The notes below the pieces were generated by a model. It did not search any database. It was not told the DNA's origin and was given only the letters and a program-made list of their open reading frames with translations. From positions 1,364,001 through 1,428,000 of the forward strand of contig NZ_JAPEPB010000001.1 of the NCBI RefSeq assembly GCF_026340565.1: a DNA stretch of 64,000 nucleotides. Direction: 5' to 3'. Of this stretch, positions 17,162-53,875 are shown one piece after another. Position numbers and translations under genes: made by a program. The first letter of the stretch is position 1, and each line of letters starts with the position of its first letter. The stretch is from Kitasatospora sp. NBC_01287. GTDB taxonomy: Bacteria > Actinomycetota > Actinomycetes > Streptomycetales > Streptomycetaceae.

Positions 17162-17833
17162 TCAGCCGGCGCCGACCGCCCGGAGGTGCGCCAAGTACCG
17201 CGCCGGGTCGGGGCCGTGGGCCCGGTCCTGGGCGCCGTGGCGGATGTGGGCCAGCTCGCCGTCCGGGGCGATCCGCAGCATCGTGGTGGCCGCGTGCGGG
17301 GCGCGGGTGTCGCGCAGCGCGTCGCCGTCGGTGACCGTGACGCCGGGGCCGAACATCGCCGCGGCCTCGGCGGCGTCGGCGGCCGGCGCCCGCCCGGTGC
17401 GGTTGGCGCTGCTGACGTACAGGCGGGAGTGGCGGGCCAGCAGCGGGGCCAGCGGCTGCCAGCGGGCGCCGAAGAGCAGCAGGTGGCCCGCGCGCAGCGC
17501 CGGGGCGGCCCAGGCGGGCGGCGCGGGGGCGGTGCCGCCAATGCGGACGGGGACCAGCAGAGTGACCAGTTCCTCGCGCAGCAGGGCGAGCGCGGTGCGC
17601 AGCGCGATCGGCGGCAGGGCCAGCGCGGGGGCCAGCTCGCGCCAGGTGGCGTCGGCGTGCACCCACAGGGCGACCTCCTGGTCGCCGGGCCGCCCCTTGG
17701 CCGCGTTGACGGCCCGGGGCGCGGTGGCCGCGACCACGTAGGTCAGCGGGCTGGGGTTGGGCAGCACCACCGCCTGGCCGGCCGCCAGGGCGCGGTCGGC
17801 GGCGGCGGTGTCGAGCGGCTCAGGAGCGGGCAT
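17162..17833 (-). CDS. stand-alone Sua5/YrdC-family (threonylcarbamoyl-AMP synthase-like) protein
   Basis: The 223-residue protein has the YrdC-like core. KGRP (Lys46, Arg48) matches the nucleotide-binding KxR motif, and SSANRTG (141-147) matches the TSANxSG motif. The usual early PT(E/D)TVYG motif reads PNPSPLTYV (25-33), so the substrate end of the pocket is changed. Housekeeping Sua5 makes threonylcarbamoyl-AMP from threonine, bicarbonate and ATP for tRNA t6A and is normally near prfA. This copy overlaps the HMGL-like gene by 14 bases inside a polyketide cluster, so it is probably an accessory paralogue. YrdC domains also occur in carbamoyltransferases such as TobZ, which makes a carbamoyl-adenylate step conceivable. 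No Kae1-like partner is in the window. Confidence 0.8.
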   Translation of the reverse strand: MPAPEPLDTAAADRALAAGQAVVLPNPSPLTYVVAATAPRAVNAAKGRPGDQEVALWVHADATWRELAPALALPPIALRTALALLREELVTLLVPVRIGGTAPAPPAWAAPALRAGHLLLFGARWQPLAPLLARHSRLYVSSANRTGRAPAADAAEAAAMFGPGVTVTDGDALRDTRAPHAATTMLRIAPDGELAHIRHGAQDRAHGPDPARYLAHLRAVGAG

Positions 17834-19115
17834 CGGCGCGCTCCCTTCCGGCAGCGGGCGTCACCGCGGTCAGCGGCACGGCAGTGAGTCCGTCGAGGTA
17901 GGCGGCGAAGTCGGCGTCGGGGACGACGGCTCGGCCGAGCCGGTAGGCACGGTCCTTGACCCAGGCCAGCGCCGTACGGGTCTGCGCCTGGTCCAGCTCG
18001 TGGCCCAGGCGCTCGGCCACCGCGCGCAGCACCCGCCCGCTGGCCAGGTGGGTCAGCACCACGGTCGGTGCCACGCCCAACTGCCGCTCCGGGTCGTAGG
18101 GCTGGAAGGTCCGCGGGTGGGTGAACGGGGTGCCGGTGGAGATGGCGCCCACCCCGCTGCCCACGATCGGCGTGGTGACGGTCAGCGGCAGGCCGGTCTC
18201 GGCCGAGACCAGTCGCGCGATGCCCGGCAGCCGGGTCAGGTCGGGCGCCGTCCACCACGGCCGGCAGTCGGGCCCCAGGATCCGCGCGGCCTTGGCCGGG
18301 TCGTGGGCCAGCAGGAAGAGCAGCTGCTCGGTGGCCACCATGCCGCTGCGCTCGGCCAGGCCCAGCCAGGAGCAGGCCGCCACCCGGACCCCGCTCTCCA
18401 GCGCCGCCAGAGTGTTGGCCAGGCCCAGGCCGAGGTCGTTGTGCAGGTGCGAGACCAGCACCGTGTCCGATCCGGCGCCGCGGGCGACCCGGGTGAACAA
18501 CTCGCGCGCCTGACCGGGCAGCAGGTCGCCGACCGTGTCCGCCAGCACGATCGTGCCCGCGCCCTGGGCCGTCATCGCGCCCGCGTACTCGGCCACCAGC
18601 GCCGGATCGGCCCGCGGCGCGTCCACCAGGCAGACGTCGACCGCCGCCACGCCGGCCGCCAGGTCGACCGCCTCCTTGACCACCTCCAGGCCCTGGGCCA
18701 ACGCCTCGCGGGCGCTCCGGTGCACCAGGGCGCGCGCGGTCGCCTCGGAGGCGGCGACGATCACCATCACCCGCGCGTGCGCCGCGCCGCGCACCGCGCT
18801 GATCGCCAGCCGCACGTCCGCCGCGGTGCCCCGGCAGATCGCGGCCGGGCTCACCGAGTCCTGCGCCTCCAGCGCGACCTGCCGGGTGGCCTCGAACTCC
18901 TGCGCGCAGACCGAGGGGAACCCGGCGGCGAAGACCACGTGCCGCGGCCCGTCCGCCCCGAACACCGCCCCCTGCTCCCGGGCCAGCCGCACCCGGAACC
19001 CGGCGCTCATCAGCGTCTTGGCCTGCGCCCCGTCACGCGCCGACTCCTCGAAGAGGACCAGCCGGCCGGCCTGGGCCGACTCCCGCACCTCGTCCACTCG
19101 CGATCCCACGGGCAC
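17820..19115 (-). CDS. HMGL-like / 2-isopropylmalate-homocitrate synthase superfamily enzyme
   Basis: 431 residues. The TIM-barrel aldolase core is recognisable. EESARDGAQ (23-31) corresponds to the DTTLRDGxQ block, keeping the catalytic Arg27 and metal-ligand Asp28. The HLHND motif (His223, His225, Asp227) supplies the metal site. The LeuA-type C-terminal regulatory domain is not evident; about 100 C-terminal residues have unclear homology. Family members condense an acyl-CoA with a 2-oxoacid or cleave the reverse product. The GTG start at 19115 has a strong GGGGGAGG six bases upstream. It overlaps the Sua5-like gene, with coupled translation. It may make an unusual acid building block or side chain for the pathway; this is inference. 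A 13-bp inverted repeat lies just upstream. Confidence 0.8.
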   Translation of the reverse strand: MPVGSRVDEVRESAQAGRLVLFEESARDGAQAKTLMSAGFRVRLAREQGAVFGADGPRHVVFAAGFPSVCAQEFEATRQVALEAQDSVSPAAICRGTAADVRLAISAVRGAAHARVMVIVAASEATARALVHRSAREALAQGLEVVKEAVDLAAGVAAVDVCLVDAPRADPALVAEYAGAMTAQGAGTIVLADTVGDLLPGQARELFTRVARGAGSDTVLVSHLHNDLGLGLANTLAALESGVRVAACSWLGLAERSGMVATEQLLFLLAHDPAKAARILGPDCRPWWTAPDLTRLPGIARLVSAETGLPLTVTTPIVGSGVGAISTGTPFTHPRTFQPYDPERQLGVAPTVVLTHLASGRVLRAVAERLGHELDQAQTRTALAWVKDRAYRLGRAVVPDADFAAYLDGLTAVPLTAVTPAAGRERADARS

Positions 19116-19147
19116 CGTCCGCCTCCCCCTTCACCCGGCGGTCGTCC

Positions 19148-19203
19148 CGCTGCCGACCCGAAACGCACTCCCGCCGGAGGCTAGGGGCGACGGGTCGGCA
19201 GCG
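19148..19203. repeat. 13-bp perfect inverted repeat, 30-base spacer
   Basis: CGCTGCCGACCCG at 19148-19160 pairs exactly with its complement at 19191-19203. It lies between the SnoaL-like gene stop (19223, minus strand) and the HMGL-like start (19115). It could act as an operator or as a transcriptional pause/attenuator between the PKS operon and the HMGL/Sua5 pair. No U-run follows, so it is not a classic intrinsic terminator. Confidence 0.6.
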
Positions 19204-19222
19204 GTGAAAAGCGCTGCGAAGA

Positions 19223-19633
19223 TCACTCGTTCGGGTGAACGGCGGCCGGGTAGCGCGGCACGGAGCGGCGTTCGGCGATCCGCCAGCCCTGGTCGGTGCG
19301 GACCAGCACGTCGAAGTAGTCGCCGTTGTGCACCGAGCCGTCGGCCAGGATCGCCAGGTAGCGGCTGCGGGCGCGGACGGTCCCGTCGGGTTGCGGGGTG
19401 AGGACGGTGTCCAGGGTGTGGTGGTCCGGGGAGGTGGCGCCGAGGTCGCGGCTGAAGGCCTGGATCGCCGCGAGGCCCTCGAAGCGGGCACCGGTGCGGG
19501 CCAGTTCGATGGTGCCGTCGGGGGCGAAGACCTCGGCGATCAGCTCGGCGTCGGCGTTGTCGAACGCGTGCGAGAAGAGGGCCAGGAGGCGGCGGATCTC
19601 CTCCTGGTCGGCGGGGGCGGAGAACTGGGTCAT
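19223..19633 (-). CDS. SnoaL-like (NTF2-fold) protein, second copy
   Basis: The 136-residue protein has the SnoaL_4/NTF2-like cone fold pattern: an N-terminal helix pair (EEIRRLLALFSHAFDNADAE), LIAEVFAPDGTIEL, the strand block with HHTLDTVLTPQPDG, and the C-terminal sheet (YFDVLVRTDQGWRIAERRSV). A GGAG lies nine bases upstream of the ATG. Proteins of this fold act as aldol or oxa-Michael cyclases, dehydratases, hydroxylase partners or epoxide hydrolases in polyketide pathways. It follows the other SnoaL-like gene by 75 bases at the end of the PKS operon. Sequence identity between the two copies is low, so separate roles are likely. Confidence 0.85.
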   Translation of the reverse strand: MTQFSAPADQEEIRRLLALFSHAFDNADAELIAEVFAPDGTIELARTGARFEGLAAIQAFSRDLGATSPDHHTLDTVLTPQPDGTVRARSRYLAILADGSVHNGDYFDVLVRTDQGWRIAERRSVPRYPAAVHPNE

Positions 19634-19708
19634 TTGCGGGCTCCGGGGAGAGGGGAGGGGGCCGGGGCGGGCCCTGGTGGGCCCGCCCCTGGGAGTGCTG
19701 GTGAAGGG

Positions 19709-20164
19709 TCAGACCAGCGCCGGGGTGAGCTGGCGGATGATGCCGAGGCGGTCCGGCAGCACGTTGTAGCGCACCACCCGGCCGTCCTTGATGGTCAGCG
19801 TGCTGATGCTGTGACCGACGAAGTCGCGCCCGGTGGCGGGGACGCCGAAGACGTGGCCGACGTGCTTGCCCTCGATCCGCCAGAACGCGATCACCCGGTC
19901 GCCCTCGGCCACCAGGTCCTCGACGGTGGCCGTGACGCCCTCGACCGTCTCCCAGAGCACCCGCAGGTGCTCGGCGAAGTCCTCGCGGGTGCCGGCGCCG
20001 CCCGGGCCCACCCGGGTCTCGTCGGCGGCGTCGGCCGCGACCAGCTCCTCCAGCAGCTCGATCCGCTGACCGGTGACCAGCTCGGCGTAGTAGCGGTGGA
20101 CCAGGGCCTTGTTGGCCTCGATGGTCGTTGCGGCAGTGGTCTGGGCGGCGGTGTCAGTGCTCAT
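19709..20164 (-). CDS. SnoaL-like polyketide cyclase-family protein, first copy
   Basis: A 151-residue NTF2-fold protein of the SnoaL/ester-cyclase group: ALVHRYYAELVTGQRIELLEELVAAD, then the DFAEHLRVLWETVEGVTATVEDLVAEGDRVIAFWRIEG-type core and GVPATGRDFVGHSISTLTIKDGRVV. These last segments (ATGRxV...H...R.kdGkI) are hallmark SnoaL features, including the conserved His and Asp. About 25 N-terminal Thr/Ala residues precede the domain. A GGAGTGG precedes the ATG. It follows the SDR gene across a 119-base gap filled with tandem repeats. It is a candidate for post-PKS ring closure; the predicted enone and hydroxyl of the chain would suit conjugate addition. That chemistry is inferred. Confidence 0.87.
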   Translation of the reverse strand: MSTDTAAQTTAATTIEANKALVHRYYAELVTGQRIELLEELVAADAADETRVGPGGAGTREDFAEHLRVLWETVEGVTATVEDLVAEGDRVIAFWRIEGKHVGHVFGVPATGRDFVGHSISTLTIKDGRVVRYNVLPDRLGIIRQLTPALV

Positions 20165-20217
20165 GGTTGTTCCACTCCAAAGGTGTTGTCGATGTGCGGT
20201 GGGATATGCGGTTGGTG

Positions 20218-20300
20218 CGCCCGCGGTTCAGTGCGCCTGCGGTTCAGTGCGCCTGCGGGTTCACGGCTCAGTGCGCCCGCGGTTCAGTGCGCCTGCGGCG
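20218..20300. repeat. tandem copies of the SDR gene 3' end (about 16-bp unit)
   Basis: Four to five imperfect copies of GTGCGCCTGCGGTTCA stand in a row, one unit longer (about 24 bases). The unit is the complement of the last codons and stop of the SDR gene (PPQAH and TGA), so the stop codon itself has been duplicated several times downstream. It fills most of the gap to the first SnoaL-like gene. It looks like replication slippage; translation past the first stop would meet another at each unit. Confidence 0.75.
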
Positions 20301-21134
20301 GGAGCAGGATGCCGCCGTTGGCGGTCAGCCCCCCGTCCACCGGCACCGTCACCCCGGTCACGTAGGAGGCGGCCGGGGAGGTCAGGAACCAGATCACCTC
20401 CGCCTGCTCCCGCGCGTCGGCCCAACGCTGGGCGGGGATCCGGCTGGTGATGAAGTGGGAGAACTCGGGGTCGGCGACCTGACCGGCCGTCATGCCGGTG
20501 GCGGTGCCGCCGGGCGCGATGGCGTTGATCCGGATGCCCTGGGCGGCGTAGTCGATCGCGGCGCCGCGGACCAGGTTGATCACCGCCGCCTTGGTGGCGT
20601 TGTAGCCCCAGGTGCCGGGGTCCCCGCGCAGGCCGGAGACCGAGGAGGTGGCCACGATCGCGCCACCGCCGGCGGCCCGCAGGGCCGGCACGGCGGCGCG
20701 GATGCCGAGGGCGACACCGCGCACGTTGACCGCGAAGAGCCGGTCGAAGCGCTCGATCGCGCCCGGCGACTCCAGCGGGCCCGCGCCGCCGATCCCGGCG
20801 TTGAGCACCACCGCGTCCAACCGGCCGAACCGCTCCACCGCCAGCGCGACCGCCTCGGCGTTGCTCCGCTCGGTGGAGACGTCACCCACCAGCGTGAGCA
20901 CGTTCGGCAGGTCGGCGAGCTCCTTCAGCCCGCGCGGGTCCAGGTCGAGCGCCACCACGCGGTGGCCGCGCTCCGCGAAGAGGCGGGCCGTGGCCGCGCC
21001 GATGCCGGAGGCGGCTCCGGTCACCAGGGCGACGGGTGCGGCCGGGGCCGAGGGTGCGGTCGAGGCCGAGTGCGTGGCCGGGGCCGGGGCCGGGGCCGGG
21101 TGTCCGGCCGGGGTGGCGGGGTGCTGCGGGTGGG

Positions 21135-21138
<4 letters not shown>
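20284..21138 (-). CDS. classical short-chain dehydrogenase/reductase (SDR)
   Basis: A 284-residue NAD(P)-dependent oxidoreductase. About 35 low-complexity Ala/Pro/Thr residues come first. The domain then has the TGAASGIG cofactor loop, GDVST, NAGIG, the serine in ATSSVSG, the catalytic pair in YNATK (Tyr-x3-Lys), and the C-terminal [13 protein letters not shown] strand. The residue ending the second beta strand is Asp (ALDLD), which favours NAD over NADP. Its ATG overlaps the PKS stop (ATGA at 21135-21138), so it is made together with the last PKS protein. The likely job is oxidation or reduction of a hydroxyl/ketone on the released polyketide (positions 5 or 9 in the predicted chain). Confidence 0.93.
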
Positions 21139-27377
<6,239 letters not shown>

Positions 27378-27465
27378 GGGTGCCTCTCGGATCACGGTCT
27401 GAAGTGCTGGTGCTGCGCCGGCCGGCACCGCGTCCGCTGGTGCTGGGGGGTGCGTCGGTGGCGCG

Positions 27466-40635
<13,170 letters not shown>

Positions 40636-40652
40636 GTCTCTGGTCGCCTCTC

Positions 40653-50612
<9,960 letters not shown>

Positions 50613-50679
50613 GGCGGGCTTCCACTCTGGGGGACGGCGATGGGCGATGTCCCTCAGACTTCCGCGAGTGGCGCTGGAG

Positions 50680-50712
50680 CTGACCCCTAGGCAACCCCTG
50701 TGGTACCCCTAC
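50680..50712 (-). promoter_or_regulatory. three contiguous 11-bp direct repeats before the first PKS gene
   Basis: On the minus strand the units are GTAGGGGTACC, ACAGGGGTTGC and CTAGGGGTCAG, without gaps, ending 67 bases before the PKS ATG. The array overlaps the last eight codons and stop of the LuxR-type regulator gene. The AGGGG core and 11-bp pitch match the array at 17108-17140. This resembles SARP operators; no SARP gene lies in the window. It allows PKS transcription separately from read-through out of the regulator gene. Confidence 0.55.
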
Positions 50713-53700
50713 CGGCCAGCAGCAAGGGGGTGTCGAGCGGTCCATCGGGTCCGACCGGACCGGCCAGGGCTGCCATGCCCACCAGGCCCGGCAGGCCTGT
50801 CAAGCCCGGCAGGCCTGTCAGGCCGGTCAGACCTGTCAAGCCCGGCAAGCCCGGCAGGCCTGTCAGGCCCACCGCTCCGGGCGTGGTCGGCGGGCCGGCC
50901 GGTGCGGGCAGCCCGACCGCGTCGACCTGGGCCAGGCGCGGGCCGAGGTCGACCCGGCGGCGGACCCCGAGCTTGCGGTACACCCGGGTCAGGTGCTGCT
51001 CGACCGTGCTGACCGTGATGTAGAGCTTGCGGGCGATCTCCCGGTTGCTGAGCCCGTGCGCCGCCAGCTCCGCCACCCGCCGCTCGGCATCGCTCAGACT
51101 CGCGTCGGCCTGCGCGCCCGACGGCACCGGCGAGCCCGGCGCCACCGGCGCGGGCGCGGCGGCCGGCGCGGGGGCCGACGCGGGCGCGGCGGCCGACGCG
51201 ACGGTGGTCGGCGGGCCGACCGGAGCGGGCACCGCGGCCAGCGCGCCCACCGCCGCCAGCGCCCCGACCGCTGAGAGCGTCCCCGCGCCGGCCGGCGAGT
51301 GGCGTCGGCGGCGCTCCGTCAGGCGGGCCCGCACCGGATCCCCCTGGACCTGATGGGCGACGCTCAACTCAGCCAGCACACCGGACAGTTCGTACTCGTC
51401 GCCGGCTTCCTCCAGCGCCCCGACAGCAGCTTCGAGCAGCTCGGTGCGCCCGCCCCGGCCCCCGGCCGCCGCCCGGACCCGCAGCGCCATCCCCCGCACC
51501 CGGGCGTGCCCGGACGCGCCGAGCCTGGCCTCCTGCTCCTCGGCCAGCGCGAGCGCGGTGCCAGGGCGGCCGAGCGCCAGCTGGGTGCGCGCCGCGCCGA
51601 TCCGCCAGGGGACCAGGCCGGGCAGGTGGTCCAGCCCCCAGCGCGCCATCGTCTCGCCGCAGGCCCGGAAGTCGGCGAGCGCCTGGTCCAGTTGGCCGGT
51701 CGCCAACCGGTGCCCGCCGCGCGCGTACCGGTAGTGCAGCCCGGCGGGAGTGCGGTCCATCTCCGTCGGCGTCTCCAGTGCCAGGTAACGGGCGGCCTCC
51801 TGGTGGCGGCCCAGCGCGGTCTGCACCGCGACCATGGTGGCGAGCGGGACGCCGACCGCCACCCCCCAGCTGTCCGGGTGCACGGCGGCGAAGGCCGCCT
51901 TGGCACCCTCCTCCGCCCCGCGCAGGTCGCCCTGTCGCCACGCCGTCTCCGCCCGCAGGGCGGAGAAGAGCGCGTGCCAGGCGGTGCTGCACAGGCTCCC
52001 GGTGCGCTGCGCGATCGGTCCGCACCAGCGGGCCGCGAGATCCGCCCGGTCGGCGTAGACCAGGACGGTGAGCGCCGCGGTCAGTGACTCCACCGAGACC
52101 GGCGAACGGCCCAACTGCCCGGCCCGCAGCAGCTGCTCGGCCTGCCGTACCGCCGTCACGGGGTCGGTCCCGGCCAGCAGCGCCGCCAACACCTGGGTGC
52201 CGCCCGGCCGCACGCCGAGGAGCGCCCGCGCGCCACCGCCCGTCCCCGCGGCACCGCCTGCCCCCGCGCCAACGCCCGTCCCCTCGCCACCGCCCGTCCC
52301 CACGTTGGCGGACGGCAGGAGCGAGGGGTACCAGTACGCCAGCCAGGCGCGCAGCTCACGGGTGGCCGCACCGCCACCCGGGGCCGCCTCGGCCCTGGCC
52401 AACTCGCCCAGCCCCTCGGTGACCCGGCCGTGCCAGAAGAGGTAGCGCAGCGGCTTGAGGTCGAGGCTGCCACCCGCCTCGCTGCCACCTGCCTCCTCCC
52501 GGGCGGCCGGCCCGTCATCCGACGGGTGGTCGGCGGCGACCGGCGGCTCGACCGCGACCACCGGCCCACCCGGGGCCCGCGCCGCCGGCGGCCGCGGCAC
52601 CCGCTCCCCCAGCCCGGCGGAGCGCGGCGGCGGCACCGACCAGGGCGACCTGGACTGCCCTGCGGCGGCCTGCAGTTGGACCGCCACCGTGGCGTCGGGC
52701 GCGCCGGTCGCGGTCAGCAGCTCCGCCGCCCGCCGGTGCAGCCCGGCCAGTTCGGCGGGCCGCACGGCGGCCAGCAGGTCGCCGGCGGCGGTGGGGTGCC
52801 GGAAGGCGCCGTCCTGGAACAGCCCGGCCGCGTGCAGCAGGTAGAAGGCGCGGGCCAGCGAGTCGGGTGCGAGCAGCAGCAGTTCGGCGAGCAGTTCCGG
52901 TTCGGCGGCACCCCCGAGCACCGCGACGCCACGCGCGCAACGCAGCGCCAGTGGGTCCATCCGGTGCAGGCAGCTCATCAGGCCCCTGCGGTAGCTCTCC
53001 CCCACCGCCAGTCCGCCGTCCGGCGACCCGCCGGTGCCCAGGGCGTTCGCGCCTCGGCCACCGCCACCGAACTGTCGCACGTCCCCCTGATCATCCATCA
53101 GCGCGTCCACCAGCAGCCGGTTCCCACCGGTCAGCGCGTGCGCCTCGGCGGCGTGCTCGACCCCGGCGCGCAGGCCGAACCGCTGCCGCCAGAGCTCGGC
53201 CACCTCGCGCGGGGCGAGCAACTCCAGCTTGACCCGCTCGTGGTGCGGCTGTCGGGCCAGCTCGACGTCGAAGAACGGGTTCGGCGGCGTCATCGTCTCG
53301 CGCGAGCTGAGGACGGTGAGCACCCGTGCGTTGCGGGTGCGGCGGACCAGGTAGAGCAGGAACTCCAGGGACTGCAGGTCGACGTCCTGCCGGTCGTCGA
53401 CCGCGATCAGCAGCGGTCGGCGCTCGGCGAGTTCGAGCAGCAGCGCGCAGAGCCCCTCCAGGGCGTGCTGCGCGAGGCGGGGCGAGCGGTGCTCGGCCAG
53501 CGGGTGGCTCCCGGCGCCGTCCGGCTCGGTCTCCTCGATCACCGCGCCGCGCAGCAGCAGCGCCGCGCGCGCCGCGCCGTCCCGGTCGAGCTCGGCGCTG
53601 TCGAGGAGTTGGCGCAGCAGCCCGAGCGGGAAGTCCCGCTCCAGCGGCGAGCCGGTGCCGACCAGCACCCGCGCACCGCTCAGCGCGGCCTCCTCCATGA

Positions 53701-53875
53701 AGGTGTAGAGCAGCTCGCTGCGGCCGCTGCCCACCGAGCCGTTCAGGGCGACGACACCGCCACGGCCGTTCAGGCAGCGCTCCAGCGCCTCGGTCAGCCG
53801 GTGGAACTCGCGGTCGCGCCCGAACGGCAGCGGCCTGGGGAAAGTGCGCGTGGTGGGCGCGGCGAACGCGGACAT
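50687..53875 (-). CDS. large LuxR-family (LAL-type) ATPase transcriptional regulator
   Basis: 1062 residues from the ATG at 53875, which has AGGAG six bases upstream; the frame extends upstream without family resemblance. An N-terminal P-loop domain begins GRDREFHRL. Its Walker A reads GSVGSGRS (46-53) with Arg52 where lysine is usual, and its Walker B is LLIAVDD. A long TPR-like middle region follows, with Gly-rich inserts near 540-620. The LuxR helix-turn-helix is at about 928-980 (LSNREIARKLYITVSTVEQHLTRVYRKLGV). About 80 residues then follow, including Gly-Leu-Pro/Gly-Leu-Thr triplet repeats (about 1001-1032). LAL regulators are usually pathway-specific activators. It lies 74 bases before the first PKS gene on the same strand, so it probably controls and may be co-transcribed with the PKS. 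Confidence 0.92.
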   Translation of the reverse strand: MSAFAAPTTRTFPRPLPFGRDREFHRLTEALERCLNGRGGVVALNGSVGSGRSELLYTFMEEAALSGARVLVGTGSPLERDFPLGLLRQLLDSAELDRDGAARAALLLRGAVIEETEPDGAGSHPLAEHRSPRLAQHALEGLCALLLELAERRPLLIAVDDRQDVDLQSLEFLLYLVRRTRNARVLTVLSSRETMTPPNPFFDVELARQPHHERVKLELLAPREVAELWRQRFGLRAGVEHAAEAHALTGGNRLLVDALMDDQGDVRQFGGGGRGANALGTGGSPDGGLAVGESYRRGLMSCLHRMDPLALRCARGVAVLGGAAEPELLAELLLLAPDSLARAFYLLHAAGLFQDGAFRHPTAAGDLLAAVRPAELAGLHRRAAELLTATGAPDATVAVQLQAAAGQSRSPWSVPPPRSAGLGERVPRPPAARAPGGPVVAVEPPVAADHPSDDGPAAREEAGGSEAGGSLDLKPLRYLFWHGRVTEGLGELARAEAAPGGGAATRELRAWLAYWYPSLLPSANVGTGGGEGTGVGAGAGGAAGTGGGARALLGVRPGGTQVLAALLAGTDPVTAVRQAEQLLRAGQLGRSPVSVESLTAALTVLVYADRADLAARWCGPIAQRTGSLCSTAWHALFSALRAETAWRQGDLRGAEEGAKAAFAAVHPDSWGVAVGVPLATMVAVQTALGRHQEAARYLALETPTEMDRTPAGLHYRYARGGHRLATGQLDQALADFRACGETMARWGLDHLPGLVPWRIGAARTQLALGRPGTALALAEEQEARLGASGHARVRGMALRVRAAAGGRGGRTELLEAAVGALEEAGDEYELSGVLAELSVAHQVQGDPVRARLTERRRRHSPAGAGTLSAVGALAAVGALAAVPAPVGPPTTVASAAAPASAPAPAAAPAPVAPGSPVPSGAQADASLSDAERRVAELAAHGLSNREIARKLYITVSTVEQHLTRVYRKLGVRRRVDLGPRLAQVDAVGLPAPAGPPTTPGAVGLTGLPGLPGLTGLTGLTGLPGLTGLPGLVGMAALAGPVGPDGPLDTPLLLAGRGTTGVA

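Noticed and set aside
50795..50875. CRISPR-like short repeats
   Set aside because: The 9-bp units are contiguous coding repeats (Gly-Leu-x) at the regulator C-terminus with no spacers.
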